A stretch of 64,000 bases of DNA from Bacillus gaemokensis. Its GTDB lineage: Bacteria; Bacillota; Bacilli; Bacillales; Bacillaceae_G. The DNA lies in the NCBI RefSeq assembly GCF_001590835.1, contig NZ_LTAQ01000034.1, positions 1,166 to 65,165 of the forward strand. Direction: 5' to 3'. Position numbers and translations under genes: made by a program. Shown here piece by piece: positions 52,297 through 62,665 of the stretch (within the stretch, counting starts at the first letter, position 1; each line of letters begins with the position of its first letter). Under the pieces are notes generated by a model. That model was not told the DNA's origin, searched no databases, and saw only the letters and a list, made by a program, of their open reading frames with translations.

Positions 52297-55200
52297 TTAT
52301 TTTGCTGGGCTCAACTTAATCCGAACCTTTTTCTCACCTAAAGGAATTTCATCGTCTTCTTGTGACAATGCTTCAAACGTAAATTGTTTTACTAATAGGT
52401 TTTCTTCTAATAAACCTTTATGCTTCGTTAAGGTGTTTTGTAATTCATCTTCTGTGTCAACAATGATATCTACTCGTAAGTTCACTGGTAAATTCAACTG
52501 TTTTCGATACTCTTGAACCGCTCGAATAAATTCACGTGCTACTCCTTCTTGGAACAATTCATCAGTAACATTCGTATCTAACATAACTGTATATTTTCCA
52601 TTTGTAGTGTTAGAAAAGCCTGCTTGCGGTACTTGTTCTACTAATACATCTTCAAGTGTGATTACAACTTCTTCTCCTGCTCCAAGCTGATACAATGCTT
52701 TCTCAGCCCCAACAAATCTTTGTACTTCCTCTTGCGATAATTGCTTTAACCACTGATTTATAGCATTAACACTCTTTCCAAATTTCGGTCCTGCTGTTTT
52801 AAAATTCAACTTTAGCTGATACGTTGTATACTTTGTTTCATCTAATTCTACATGAAATTCTTTTACATTTAGCTCATCCATAACAATATCACGATAGGAT
52901 CTCCAATCTACGCTTTGCTCATGATGCTGGAGTAATACGATTTCTGCTAATGGCTGTTTGACTTTTAATGAATGTTGATTTCGATTGCTACGCCCAAGCT
53001 CAACAACTTGTAAAACAGCATCCATTTCTTCTTCTAACTTTGTTTGAATAAGTGTTTCATCTGCTATTGGATAATCTGTTAAATGAACACTGTTTCCTTC
53101 TAAATTAAGATGAATGTCTTCCGCGACAAACGGAGTAAACGGAGCAAGCAACTTACTAACTGTAACAAGTACTTCGTGAAGAGTTGCATATGCAGCTGCT
53201 TTCTCAGGATTCATGCCAGACTCCCAAAAACGATTACGCGAACGTCTCACATACCAGTTACTTACCTCATCTACAAATGCTGCAATTTCACGAGCTGCAT
53301 TTGTAAATTGATACTCATCGAGTGCATTTCTTACTTTCTTCGTCGTGCTATGAAGACGTGATAACATCCACTCATCCAACTTTGTGCGCGTTACTTCATG
53401 TGTCTTTTGCGGATCATACTTATCTAAATTTGCATATAACACATAGAAACTGTATACATTTACAAGTGTATCAACAAGTTTAGATTTCGCCTCTTGTACC
53501 GTTCTTTCAGAAAAACGTTTTGCATTCCAAGGTGCACTATCGACAAGAAGAGCCCATCTTAATGCGTCCGCACCAAATTTCTCGACTAAATCTACTGGGT
53601 TTAATGCATTCCCTTTACTTTTAGACATTTTCTGTCCTTGTTCATCTAACACATGCCCAAGTGATAACACACGTTTGTACGGTACTTTTCCTGTGTATAA
53701 AGCCGCTACTGCTAATAAGCTATAAAACCAGCCACGCGTTTGGTCAACACCTTCAGCAATTACATCCGCTGGAAATTGTTCCTCAAATAATTCTTTATTT
53801 TCAAATGGATAGTGGTATTGCGCAAATGGCATCGAACCGCTATCAAACCAAACATCGATTACTTCCGGCGTACGAGTCATCGCGCCCCCGCATTTTTCAC
53901 AGCATACCTTCACTTCATCTACATATGGTTTATGCAACTCTAAATTTTCTTCTGCACGACCCGTGCTATGCTCTCTTAATTCATCAATACTTTTCGGTGA
54001 AAATTGATGATCACAGCTTTCGCACTCCCATACATTTAACGGCGTTCCCCAGTATCGTTTCCGGCTAATATTCCAGTCCACCATATTCTCTAAAAACTTC
54101 CCAAATCGCCCATGTTTCATGTGATCGGGATACCATGTGACCTCATCATTATTCTTCAAGAAAGTCTCCTTGATTTCAGTCGTTCGAATAAACCAGCTTT
54201 CTCCAGCATAGTAAAGCAATGGCGAATCACAGCGCCAGCAGTGCGGATAGCTATGTTCATATTTCTCTTTTGAATACAGCAATCCTTCCTGCGCTAAATA
54301 ACGGACGATGTCAACATCACATTCTTTCACAAACTTCCCTTGTAAGAATGGTACAGCTTCCGTATATTCACCTTTTTCATCTACAACATGAAGAAACGAC
54401 AAACCTTGGTTCTGTACCACTTTATAATCATCTTCTCCATAAGCTGGCGCGATATGAACAAGCCCAGTTCCGCTATCTCCCGTAACAAAGTCTGCTGGAA
54501 TAACACGATATCCATTCGTAACTTCATCCATAAGAAATGGTGCTGCATAGGAAGTACCTACCAATTCTTCTCCTTTATGAACAGACAATACTTGATAGTC
54601 TTCTTTTAAAACGTCCTGCGCACGTTCTTTTGCAACAATATAAACAGAATCAACTTGCTTTACTTTTACATATTCCATATCCGGATGAACCGCAAGTGCT
54701 ACATTGGCAGGAAGCGTCCATGGCGTTGTGGTCCATCCAAGAAAATATTCATTTTCACTATTTAACACTTTAAACTTTACCGTTGCACTTAAATCTTTTA
54801 CCGTTTTATACCCTTGAGCTACTTCATGCGAACTAAGTGATGTTTGGCAACTTGGGCAGTATGGTGAAACTCGATGGCCTTTATATAGCAATCCTTTTTC
54901 ATGAATCGTCCCAAGAATATGCCATACACTCTCGATATAAGGGTTCTGCAAAGTTACGTACGGGTCATCCATATCAACCCAATATCCGATACTCTCCGTA
55001 AATTCACGCCACTGCTTCTCATACGTAAATACACTTTCTTTACATTTTTTGATAAATGGTTCAATTCCGTATTCTTCAATCTCATGTTTACCAGAAATGC
55101 CAAGTTGCTTTTCAACTCCTAATTCTACCGGTAATCCATGTGTATCCCATCCTGCTTTTCGAAGTACTTTATATCCTGTCATTGTTTTGTATCGCGCTAC

Positions 55201-55398
55201 TAAATCTTTAATCGTCCGTCCTAGTGCATGGCCAACGTGTGGTAATCCATTTGCAGTTGGCGGTCCTTCATAAAAAACGAAAGATTGTGCGCCTTCACGA
55301 TTTCGAATTGATTGCTCAAAGATATGTTGCTGGTTCCACTGCTTACGAATTCGTGTTTCTCTCCCTACAGCTGATTCTTTTACGTCTACCTTTTCCAC
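52297..55398 (-). CDS. ileS2: Isoleucyl-tRNA synthetase, type IleS2-like
   Basis: A 1033-residue class Ia synthetase that charges tRNA-Ile. The HIGH-type motif is [10 protein letters not shown] near residue 50 and the KMSKS loop is near residue 595. The editing domain lies between them, with [11 protein letters not shown] and [15 protein letters not shown]. The length and motif forms match the eukaryote-like IleS2 class, whose members are often mupirocin-resistant; B. cereus-group strains usually also have IleS1. The start is GTG at 55398 with AAAGGAGTGA upstream. An Ile T-box precedes it. Confidence 0.93.
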   Translation of the reverse strand: MEKVDVKESAVGRETRIRKQWNQQHIFEQSIRNREGAQSFVFYEGPPTANGLPHVGHALGRTIKDLVARYKTMTGYKVLRKAGWDTHGLPVELGVEKQLGISGKHEIEEYGIEPFIKKCKESVFTYEKQWREFTESIGYWVDMDDPYVTLQNPYIESVWHILGTIHEKGLLYKGHRVSPYCPSCQTSLSSHEVAQGYKTVKDLSATVKFKVLNSENEYFLGWTTTPWTLPANVALAVHPDMEYVKVKQVDSVYIVAKERAQDVLKEDYQVLSVHKGEELVGTSYAAPFLMDEVTNGYRVIPADFVTGDSGTGLVHIAPAYGEDDYKVVQNQGLSFLHVVDEKGEYTEAVPFLQGKFVKECDVDIVRYLAQEGLLYSKEKYEHSYPHCWRCDSPLLYYAGESWFIRTTEIKETFLKNNDEVTWYPDHMKHGRFGKFLENMVDWNISRKRYWGTPLNVWECESCDHQFSPKSIDELREHSTGRAEENLELHKPYVDEVKVCCEKCGGAMTRTPEVIDVWFDSGSMPFAQYHYPFENKELFEEQFPADVIAEGVDQTRGWFYSLLAVAALYTGKVPYKRVLSLGHVLDEQGQKMSKSKGNALNPVDLVEKFGADALRWALLVDSAPWNAKRFSERTVQEAKSKLVDTLVNVYSFYVLYANLDKYDPQKTHEVTRTKLDEWMLSRLHSTTKKVRNALDEYQFTNAAREIAAFVDEVSNWYVRRSRNRFWESGMNPEKAAAYATLHEVLVTVSKLLAPFTPFVAEDIHLNLEGNSVHLTDYPIADETLIQTKLEEEMDAVLQVVELGRSNRNQHSLKVKQPLAEIVLLQHHEQSVDWRSYRDIVMDELNVKEFHVELDETKYTTYQLKLNFKTAGPKFGKSVNAINQWLKQLSQEEVQRFVGAEKALYQLGAGEEVVITLEDVLVEQVPQAGFSNTTNGKYTVMLDTNVTDELFQEGVAREFIRAVQEYRKQLNLPVNLRVDIIVDTEDELQNTLTKHKGLLEENLLVKQFTFEALSQEDDEIPLGEKKVRIKLSPAK

Positions 55399-55433
55399 TT
55401 ACAATCACTCCTTTGAAATTTTGTAAAAGCACA

Positions 55434-55700
55434 CAAAAAACCCGTCCCTATCAAGTAGGGACGGGTTTACCCGCGTTACCACCCTAATTCTATTAGCATC
55501 TCAACTAATAGCACTTAGCAACGTACTAACATACGCGTTCTTTGTAACGGTAGACATCCGTCCGAGCTTACTCTATTCAGCCACGGCTCCTCGGAGATGA
55601 TTTTCAAATAAAGTCTGTACACCGGCTTTCAGCAGTTTGCCGACTCTCTGGAGAACAGTACGATATTTTACTCTTTCTCGTCTTCAGATTTGTATACTTT
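55434..55700 (-). promoter_or_regulatory. T-box riboswitch, Ile specifier (AUC)
   Basis: The T-box AGGGTGGTAACGCG is at 55472-55485. The terminator AAACCCGTCCCTA / TAGGGACGGGTTTTTT is at about 55434-55468. The loop GAAAAUCA in stem I places the specifier AUC at 55599-55601, which agrees with control of ileS2. Confidence 0.92.
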
Positions 55701-55711
55701 TATTAACAGTT

Positions 55712-55741
55712 ATTTTATTCCATTACACAACGAATTGTCAA
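55712..55741 (-). promoter_or_regulatory. SigA promoter of the ileS2 T-box transcript
   Basis: TTGACA (55736-55741), an 18-base spacer and TAAAAT (55712-55717) on the minus strand. Confidence 0.7.
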
Positions 55742-55808
55742 TCAATTCGAAAATATATTTTTATTTATATCCTACTTCTCGAAATTTATACATCACGAAA
55801 AGTTCCCA

Positions 55809-58800
55809 TTACTTTATCGTTTCCCATACTACTTCTAAATCTTCATCTTCTTCCGCCAGCTCTGCAAAAAAGCCAGTTTCATCTTCATGAAGAATGATTT
55901 CAAGTTCTGCTTTCGCCTCTGCATTTCGATTTAATACAGCTAAGTAACATACCCGGTTGTATCGAGCTAACAAATCTGAAGAATCGAAAAATAGTATATG
56001 GTTTGTTAGTTCTTCTGCCTTTTCTGTTCTTCCTATTTGATGATAAGAATCCGCTAAAGCAAGCCACATCGCATTCTCTTTTGGATGATGTGAAATTCCG
56101 TTTTCCAACATAGAAATAGATTCTTCAAACCTTTCTTCACTTTGATATATTTCTGATAAGCTAAGAAATCCTCTACTCACAAAAGGCATTCTTTCGATTA
56201 GTTGCAAACAGATTTTTTCTGCCTGCTTCTCTTGCCCTAACATAACTAAAACATTTGAATGTAATAACAAAGCATCATAATGATTCGGTCGCTCTCTAAG
56301 CATCTGCTTTATTAATTCGAGGGCATCTCTTAACATCGCTTCATTTTCATCACTATGATTAAGTAATAGATTCACAGATTGCTGAGCCGTATCAAAATCC
56401 CACTTGTTTTCTAATGATGTTTGTAATACCTCTATTGCTTCTGTAATCATATTTCCATTTTCGTAAAACGTCGCCAAACGCTGTGCTGCCAGACTATTTT
56501 TGGCATTTAATTTTAAGGATATTTCAAATAAATCAATAACAATCGTAATTAATGAAATTTCTTGCGCACGGTTTTTCATTCGATAAAATGCTCTTGTAAA
56601 GATTGATCTCTTCGGCTGCTCATTTTGTTGTCTCTCAGCTAGTCTCTCAGCGATTACAGATGCAGCATACATAAATGCAATACTTCTTTCCTTTTTCTTA
56701 ATTGGCAGCAGATGAAGAGAATCCCGTATTTGAGATACCTTTCGCTGTTGTTCCATCGCTTGAACATACACATCAAATACACGTTCACTTTCAATATCTC
56801 GCTTTATTAAGTTTGTAACAATCGACATCGCTTCCGAGTTTCGTTTCTTAACAAGTACTTTTGCATAATGATATTGTACCTCTACATGTTCTTCATCCAT
56901 TTGCAAAGCTTCTTCAATCAGTTCTTGTTCCTTATCCATATCTTTCATGGCACCATATACATATGCAAGAGAGTCTAAACGCCACATTTCATTCACTTTG
57001 TCAGCTAATTTTTCTAACTCAAATACAAGCTCTTTATGAAGAGAATTTTCTACCGAAAGCTCTGCTAAATACTCCATATTTACGATCATCGGTTCTTGCT
57101 TCATTGCTTGAAGCATATGATATTGTTCTTTCAAGGCATTTTCTTCTTTTTCATATATCTCCGCTAATTTCACGTGCACTCCTGTAAAATTTGAATCTAT
57201 TTCTAAGCAAGATTCATATGCCCTTTTTGCTTCTTCCAACTCCCCTAAGATCATAAAAGATTCCCCAATGCGGAAATATGGAAGAGCGCTCGGCCTGTGC
57301 TTGATTACTTGAGTATATCGCTTCATTGCTTGATCATATTGCTCAAGCGATTCATATAAGATACCTGCATAGCAGCCATACTCTGTATAATCTGTTCGCT
57401 CTTTTTCTAGTTTTCTTAAAAATGCAATACCACGCTGTACAAATGGTGTTCCTTCAATTCTACTCACATACTCTTCTAAAACATTTGCTATATTATTTTT
57501 CAAACATCGAATGCCATTTTCTAATTTAGAGAGAGCTATCTTTAATTGGTCTTCATTTGCTCCTAGCTCATTTTCTACGTCCCACAACACCATTCCCGCA
57601 TTCATTAGAAATTCTTGATTTTGTTCAAATTGCTCTTCTACATCTAAAATATATTGTTTTGCAGTCTCATACTGTTCTTTCGCCATATAAATTTGTACCA
57701 AACCGAAATGTGAATACACATCTTCATCATTTTTTTCTAAAGAACGCTTATATATTTCTTCAGCTTTTTCAAACTTATCATTCTGAAAATGTAAATCTCC
57801 TAACCGAACATATAATGACGATGGATCCTCACAGTTTTCGATGCCCTGCAATAAAATTTCTTCTGCCTTCTTCTCATCCTCTACATCCGTTTCATATATT
57901 TCTGATAGTTTCACATATGGATATGGTTCTGCCTTTTCTAGCTGGCTTGCTATACGTAATCCTTTTATCGCTAAATGCAATTTCCCCATTAGATGTGCAC
58001 ATCTAGCTCTTTCATACCATATATGAGCTTCATACTTGTAATCTTTCAATAAATCATTAAAAACTCGATACGCTTCTTCATAACGTTCTAAATCCATTAA
58101 TATCAAACCGTGATTTACGAGAACAAATCTTTCAGGATGACGTTGTATAGCAATATGTGACATCTCTATTCCTTTTTCAGGCTGATCCATATACATATAT
58201 GATAATGCTAGAAAACTCCATGCTACCGATTGATCCGCATCCAATTGTAATGATGATTGAAAACTTACAATCGCTTCTTCATACTCTTCCATTTCTAAAG
58301 AATATCGTCCATTTATAAAATAATACAATGCTTGATGATTCTTTTTCTTTACATTTTGTAATATATCACCAGCTCGTTTCATATCCCGAAGACGAATAAA
58401 ACATTGCGCGCTGTGTAACTTTACAAAATCTGAATCTGGGTATCGCTCCATTAACCTTTCGGCACAAGTAAGAATAAATTCTTGATCTACTTCGACATCC
58501 AAATGTTTAATTGTGTATAGCCATGTATAGGGGTTCTCCTTATGTGCTTGTAAAAATGATACAAGCTTTTCAATCCCCTTTTTATCTTGCTCTTCCAAGT
58601 GATCTGTAAGAGAAAATAATGCTCTGAAATATGCATTTTCTTCTTTTGATAAAAATGACAATCGTTCCTCTTTTTCTTTCGATACAAAAACGATAGATAA
58701 ACAGTCTGTATAACGATATCTCTCCTGCAACTTGTCATATTCAACGAAAAGTGGCTCTAGAAAATTGGGATCTTGAATAATAAACGATTGTAACTGCTCA

Positions 58801-60017
58801 TCATACCCAGAAAGAACTTGAACATGAGACGCATGTTCTATATCTAGACTGAGTAGTACTGGAATATTGTGATCGAGCAATTGCTTATAATTTTTTTCTG
58901 TTCCTTTAAAATAACGACAAATATAACCTATTTCTTCCAAATAAGTAACCGTGTCTGAAAACTTTGATCCAGTTACATCAAATATATGATTTGCCACTTC
59001 ATCTTGCGTACGGTTTTCTCCCCATACTCGGAGCATCATTTCTAAACTTGCTGGAACACAATAATTATCTTTCTGAACGATTGGAACTAATGGTAGCCGA
59101 ACCTTTTTTCCGTTAAGATATTTTTCTACATTATGATATATTGAGCCTTTTAAACATACTTCCTTTTTTAATAAAGCAAGTAATTCCTCCATCTTATTCA
59201 TTTTATACAATGCTTCTGCACGTAAATGTGTAAAATAAGCTTTATACGAATGATGTGGTAACATTTGATCGATTTCATCTATCACTGCAACCATTTCTTC
59301 ATAATGATGTAAATCTAGTAAATTCTTCACCTTTTCAAAATGGAAATACGGTACTTGCGGAAACTTTTCGATTGCATGATTGATGAATTGTAGAGCTTGT
59401 TTCTGTTCCCCTTTATACGCATATAGCTGTGATAATAAATAGATTGCTAACTCTTCACTTTCTTCATATTCTATCCCAGATAAGAGCGACTGCTCTGCCT
59501 TCTCCCATTCTCCTGTTTGTATATAAAAATATCCCCATTTATCAAAAACTGGACGTGTGCTATAATGTTCCGCTTTTTTCATATATAATTCTGCTTCTTC
59601 ATTTCGTTTCATTTCTAGAAGACATCTTCCCAATGTAAAATAAGCTTTAGACAAAATATCGCCATCTAATTGATCTTCCTCTATATCTTGCAAAGCATCT
59701 TTTAGTAATTTTTCAGCATCAAGTACTTTTCTATCATCAATTAGCTCATCACAGTATAAGGAGAGCGTTCTCATATTTGGAGATTTTTTATAAAAATATC
59801 GTATTAAGAACCCACTATATTGATGCATAAGTCCTTCATCTGTTAGACGAACCAGTGTATCAAACGCCTCAGTTGATGAAATTGAGAAAAGCCACTCTTT
59901 CACATAAGAAAGCCTATTCATCTCTTTTATACGATCAATTTCTTGATTTACCTCCTGTAATCCATCTACAAATCTTTTCTCTTTCAAACACATTTCTAAC
60001 CGCCTAAATTCTAACAT
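55809..60017 (-). CDS. Giant TPR protein with an internal C39-type peptidase domain
   Basis: A 1402-residue protein without signal peptide or membrane helices. Residues 1 to about 300 are TPR-like helical pairs (AEALYKMNKMEELLALLKKE; LGRCLLEMKRNEEAELYMKK). Residues about 305-455 form a papain-like C39 domain: VPIVQKDNYCVPASLEMML with the likely catalytic Cys near 320, and ASHVQVLSGYDE with the likely His. Residues about 470-1390 are some 20 further TPRs (for example VAWSFLALSYMYMDQPEKGI). It seems cytosolic; substrate and partners are unknown. GAGG lies 7 nt before the ATG. No neighbouring bacteriocin exporter is present, so a leader-peptidase role is not supported. Confidence 0.8.
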   Translation of the reverse strand: MLEFRRLEMCLKEKRFVDGLQEVNQEIDRIKEMNRLSYVKEWLFSISSTEAFDTLVRLTDEGLMHQYSGFLIRYFYKKSPNMRTLSLYCDELIDDRKVLDAEKLLKDALQDIEEDQLDGDILSKAYFTLGRCLLEMKRNEEAELYMKKAEHYSTRPVFDKWGYFYIQTGEWEKAEQSLLSGIEYEESEELAIYLLSQLYAYKGEQKQALQFINHAIEKFPQVPYFHFEKVKNLLDLHHYEEMVAVIDEIDQMLPHHSYKAYFTHLRAEALYKMNKMEELLALLKKEVCLKGSIYHNVEKYLNGKKVRLPLVPIVQKDNYCVPASLEMMLRVWGENRTQDEVANHIFDVTGSKFSDTVTYLEEIGYICRYFKGTEKNYKQLLDHNIPVLLSLDIEHASHVQVLSGYDEQLQSFIIQDPNFLEPLFVEYDKLQERYRYTDCLSIVFVSKEKEERLSFLSKEENAYFRALFSLTDHLEEQDKKGIEKLVSFLQAHKENPYTWLYTIKHLDVEVDQEFILTCAERLMERYPDSDFVKLHSAQCFIRLRDMKRAGDILQNVKKKNHQALYYFINGRYSLEMEEYEEAIVSFQSSLQLDADQSVAWSFLALSYMYMDQPEKGIEMSHIAIQRHPERFVLVNHGLILMDLERYEEAYRVFNDLLKDYKYEAHIWYERARCAHLMGKLHLAIKGLRIASQLEKAEPYPYVKLSEIYETDVEDEKKAEEILLQGIENCEDPSSLYVRLGDLHFQNDKFEKAEEIYKRSLEKNDEDVYSHFGLVQIYMAKEQYETAKQYILDVEEQFEQNQEFLMNAGMVLWDVENELGANEDQLKIALSKLENGIRCLKNNIANVLEEYVSRIEGTPFVQRGIAFLRKLEKERTDYTEYGCYAGILYESLEQYDQAMKRYTQVIKHRPSALPYFRIGESFMILGELEEAKRAYESCLEIDSNFTGVHVKLAEIYEKEENALKEQYHMLQAMKQEPMIVNMEYLAELSVENSLHKELVFELEKLADKVNEMWRLDSLAYVYGAMKDMDKEQELIEEALQMDEEHVEVQYHYAKVLVKKRNSEAMSIVTNLIKRDIESERVFDVYVQAMEQQRKVSQIRDSLHLLPIKKKERSIAFMYAASVIAERLAERQQNEQPKRSIFTRAFYRMKNRAQEISLITIVIDLFEISLKLNAKNSLAAQRLATFYENGNMITEAIEVLQTSLENKWDFDTAQQSVNLLLNHSDENEAMLRDALELIKQMLRERPNHYDALLLHSNVLVMLGQEKQAEKICLQLIERMPFVSRGFLSLSEIYQSEERFEESISMLENGISHHPKENAMWLALADSYHQIGRTEKAEELTNHILFFDSSDLLARYNRVCYLAVLNRNAEAKAELEIILHEDETGFFAELAEEDEDLEVVWETIK

Positions 60018-60180
60018 GCATTCACCTCAAGTGATTATTTTTACTTCGCACCTGGAATTCATATTCTTATTTACTTGCTTAGATTTTACACAGCTTATAG
60101 TATGTATTCAACAAAAATCTTATATCTCTCCCGATAATAGAAAATAATATTTAAATATCTGCTCAATAATATTGAACTGT

Positions 60181-60213
60181 CCCCACCTACCTCTACATGA
60201 GCTTAAGGTGGGG
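60181..60213 (-). mobile_element. Hairpin at the right end of an IS200/IS605-like remnant
   Basis: CCCCACCT (60181-60188) and AGGTGGGG (60206-60213) form a stem beyond the 3' end of the TnpB remnant, where the right end and guide-RNA region of such elements lie. No other gene is visible in 60018-60297. Confidence 0.55.
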
Positions 60214-60297
60214 GATTCATATGTTTCTGCCCAAACAAAAAACACTTCCTCTCGTTCAACAAAGAGGATACAACGATATAGAAATTCGGTAGTGTCC

Positions 60298-60651
60298 TTA
60301 GGCAAGACGACCAATTGTAAAGGCGGCAGATTGATGGATTGAGATCCCAAATTTCCGCATATATTTCATCTTCCCTGAGATCGAAGTGTAAGATGGATTG
60401 ACTTGAAAGACAGCCACGCCCCTTTTATCCGCACGACCCAGAATCGCACTTGTCATCTTCTGATAAGCGAACAGACTCTTCATTCGATTCGCTCGCTTAT
60501 TTCCGTATCGATCACCTGCCCTTGATTGCGTGGTATCTAACTTCTCTATTACAATCGGCTTGTTATACCGCTCTGCTAAGTCAACTAAGCGAATGGCTTC
60601 CGCTTCAATTATCTTTGTGATTTGTCCAGAGGAGGGAGTCTTCTTGGTTAA
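60298..60651 (-). pseudogene. TnpB (IS605 OrfB/IS1341) remnant
   Basis: The C-terminal third of a TnpB-like protein. PIVIEKLDTTQ contains the RuvC-II catalytic Glu, followed by KSLFAYQKMTSAILGRADKRG, VFQVNPSYTS and a final SIHQSAAFTIGRLA. The zinc-finger Cys pairs and the N-terminal RuvC-I Asp are missing. The segment begins without a start codon. It is therefore inactive. Confidence 0.8.
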
Positions 60652-60725
60652 AATGGTAAAAATGATTATTTTTTGATATAGGAATCTTACTAAACTCAAA
60701 CAATAAAATAAATACCATCCTTTTA

Positions 60726-60754
60726 TTGACAAAACAAATATTTCCACATACATT
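60726..60754 (+). promoter_or_regulatory. SigA promoter of padR
   Basis: TTGACA (60726-60731), a 17-base spacer and TACATT (60749-60754). The large palindrome begins at the end of the -10 box. Confidence 0.6.
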
Positions 60755-60789
60755 TCAAATAAATACTAAACGTTTAGTATTTATTTGAA
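60754..60789 (+). promoter_or_regulatory. 36-bp perfect palindrome, probable PadR operator
   Basis: The arm TTCAAATAAATACTAAAC (60754-60771) is followed directly by its exact reverse complement (60772-60789). It covers the expected transcription start and lies just before the CGGAGG ribosome site of padR. Autorepression by the PadR protein is the obvious inference. Confidence 0.75.
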
Positions 60790-60801
60790 CGGAGGATATA
60801 C

Positions 60802-61368
60802 ATGACACGATTAATGGTACTAGGTTTACTCATGCAATATGGTCCAATGTCTGGATATGAATTACAACAAGCTATGCAATCGGCACAAACTGATACTTGG
60901 GCAGGTGTTTTTCCCGCTTCGATTTATCATGCTTTAAAAAAAATGGATAAAGAAAGATTGGTAGAGCTTGATGCTGTTGAAAAAACAGGTAATCGCTCCA
61001 AAGCAATTTATAGTATTACGCCTGCTGGAAACGATGAGTTCCTTATACTCATGCTTCAGTCATTCCAACAATCTTCAGTCGCTTTCCCAACAGAATTATA
61101 TACCGCACTCACTTTTTTCAACGAGAATACTGTTTCTGTGGATCACATTTCATCCGCCTTACAAGATCAAAAAAAGACAATTATAGAGATGTACGAAAGT
61201 ATGAAAGCTGGACAATCTATTAAAGAAAAAATGATAGAAATTCCAGAACATGTAAGCCTTATTTTTGAGAATATTTATGAACAGTGTGACGTGCAGCTAC
61301 GCTTTATTGAAAAGATGGAAAAAATGTTGTCTCGATTAGAAGATAAGAAGCACATGGAAGGAAAATGA
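60802..61368 (+). CDS. PadR-family transcriptional regulator
   Basis: A 188-residue regulator of the Vir-like PadR type. The winged helix (about 1-80) has LGLLMQYGPMSGYELQQAM and FPASIYHALKKMDKERLVEL, with the usual wing NRSKAIYSITPAG. The C-terminal part (about 95-180) is helical and dimerising. Such proteins repress drug exporters and are released by ligands. CGGAGG lies 6 nt before the ATG. Its stop overlaps the start of the MFS gene, forming an operon. Confidence 0.88.
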   Translation: MTRLMVLGLLMQYGPMSGYELQQAMQSAQTDTWAGVFPASIYHALKKMDKERLVELDAVEKTGNRSKAIYSITPAGNDEFLILMLQSFQQSSVAFPTELYTALTFFNENTVSVDHISSALQDQKKTIIEMYESMKAGQSIKEKMIEIPEHVSLIFENIYEQCDVQLRFIEKMEKMLSRLEDKKHMEGK

Positions 61369-62546
61369 TGGGAACTGGGTTAAAAATGTCTCGCGTACAA
61401 AAAGCTTCTTTATGAGTTGTTGCAGTAGCTGTCTTTACAGATATGCTAATCTACGGAGTGATTGTTCCAATCTTACCAAGTTACGCAGAAACGCTAGGTG
61501 CTTCCCAAGCAGAAATTGGTTTCTTATTCGGAAGTTACGCTATTACTCTACTTTTCTTTACTCCTATTTTAGGAGTTGTTTCTGATAAGTTTGGAAGACG
61601 TCTCCCTATGATTCTAGGCTTATTTGGACTTGCAGCTGCAACTATATTATTTGGACTCGCCGATAGCTTCTGGTTACTCGTGCTCGCAAGGATGCTACAA
61701 GGCGTATCTGCTGCTGCAACATGGACAGCTGGTTTAGCACTTCTCGCAGATGTATTCCCCTTGCAAGAACGTGGAAAAGCGATGGGGCTCGCTTTATCTG
61801 GCCAAGCAGCTGGAATGCTCCTTGGTCCAACAATCGGCGGGGTACTTTATCAATGGGGTGGTTATCATCTTCCTTTCATCGTAGCTGCAACTATTGCTTT
61901 CGTCGATGGTATATTGCGAATCACATTGCTTCGTGATGAACCGAAATACGATCCAGATCCACAAATTCCCTATCGATCTATCTTTAAGATGCGCTCCCTA
62001 TTTATTATCATTGGCATTATTATTCTGGGGTCAACCTTACCTAGTGCTTTAGAACCAACTCTTCCTCTCTACTTACAAGACATCTTGCAGCTTAGCCCTG
62101 GAACAATTGGACTATTATTCGCTGTCCCAACTCTAGCATATGGTTTTACCGCTCCAATCATTGGAACACTTTCAACTAAAATTGGTAGAAAACAAACAAT
62201 GGCAATTGGTATAGCTTTAGCTGCTTTATGTTTCCCATTTACAGCGATTGTTTCTCATACCAGCCTTGAAATATTCGTACTTGCTATACTAGGAATCAGT
62301 TTTAGCCTTCTTCTAGCACCCGCCTTGCCAGAACTCACATACCTTGCAGACCAAAAAGGAATTCGTGCTTATGGCATACTTTTTGCTATCTATAATATGG
62401 CCTACTCAATTGGTATGTTTTTCGGGCCGATATTAAGCGGAAGCTTATCAGATTTATTTGGATTAACAAACGCTTTCTACATATTTAGTATTTTTCTTTT
62501 AGGTTACCTTTGCTTGTTTTTATGGAAAATGAAAAAACAGCATTAA
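61368..62546 (+). pseudogene. MFS drug-efflux-type transporter with an in-frame TGA in TM1
   Basis: The frame from ATG 61368 (overlapping the padR stop) reads MGTGLKMSRVQKASL, then TGA at 61413-61415, then VVAVAVFTDMLIYGVIVPIL and on to 62546. A change of Trp TGG to TGA would explain it. The rest is an intact 12-helix DHA1-type transporter with motif A GVVSDKFGRRLPM and motif C GMLLGPTIGGVLYQWGG. Restart at ATG 61443 would give 367 residues lacking half of TM1. It may be non-functional unless read-through occurs. Confidence 0.75.
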
Positions 62547-62633
62547 ACTATAATCACTTGCTTATTACTAAAATAACTCATCTCTCACTCTCTGAATTAT
62601 TTCCATCAACACAGAAACTAAGAACTAGAAAAT

Positions 62634-62665
62634 CAAAAAACCCGTGAATTATTCCCGGGTTTTCC
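62634..62665 (-). terminator. Terminator of the second degV gene
   Basis: AAAACCCG and CGGGTTTT pair, followed by TTTTTTGATTTT on the minus strand, overlapping the stop codon. Confidence 0.75.

Noticed and set aside
55399-55433. Search for an Ile-rich leader ORF between the Ile T-box and ileS2
   Set aside because: Only a short frame without ribosome site is present, so the leader pattern is not shared by the third T-box.
57557-58006. A 149-codon plus-strand frame inside the TPR gene
   Set aside because: It is an antisense shadow of the long coding region, with no ribosome site or recognisable domain.
60120-60350. A 76-codon minus-strand frame overlapping the TnpB remnant
   Set aside because: It has no ribosome site and covers the element's right-end hairpin, so it is probably non-coding.
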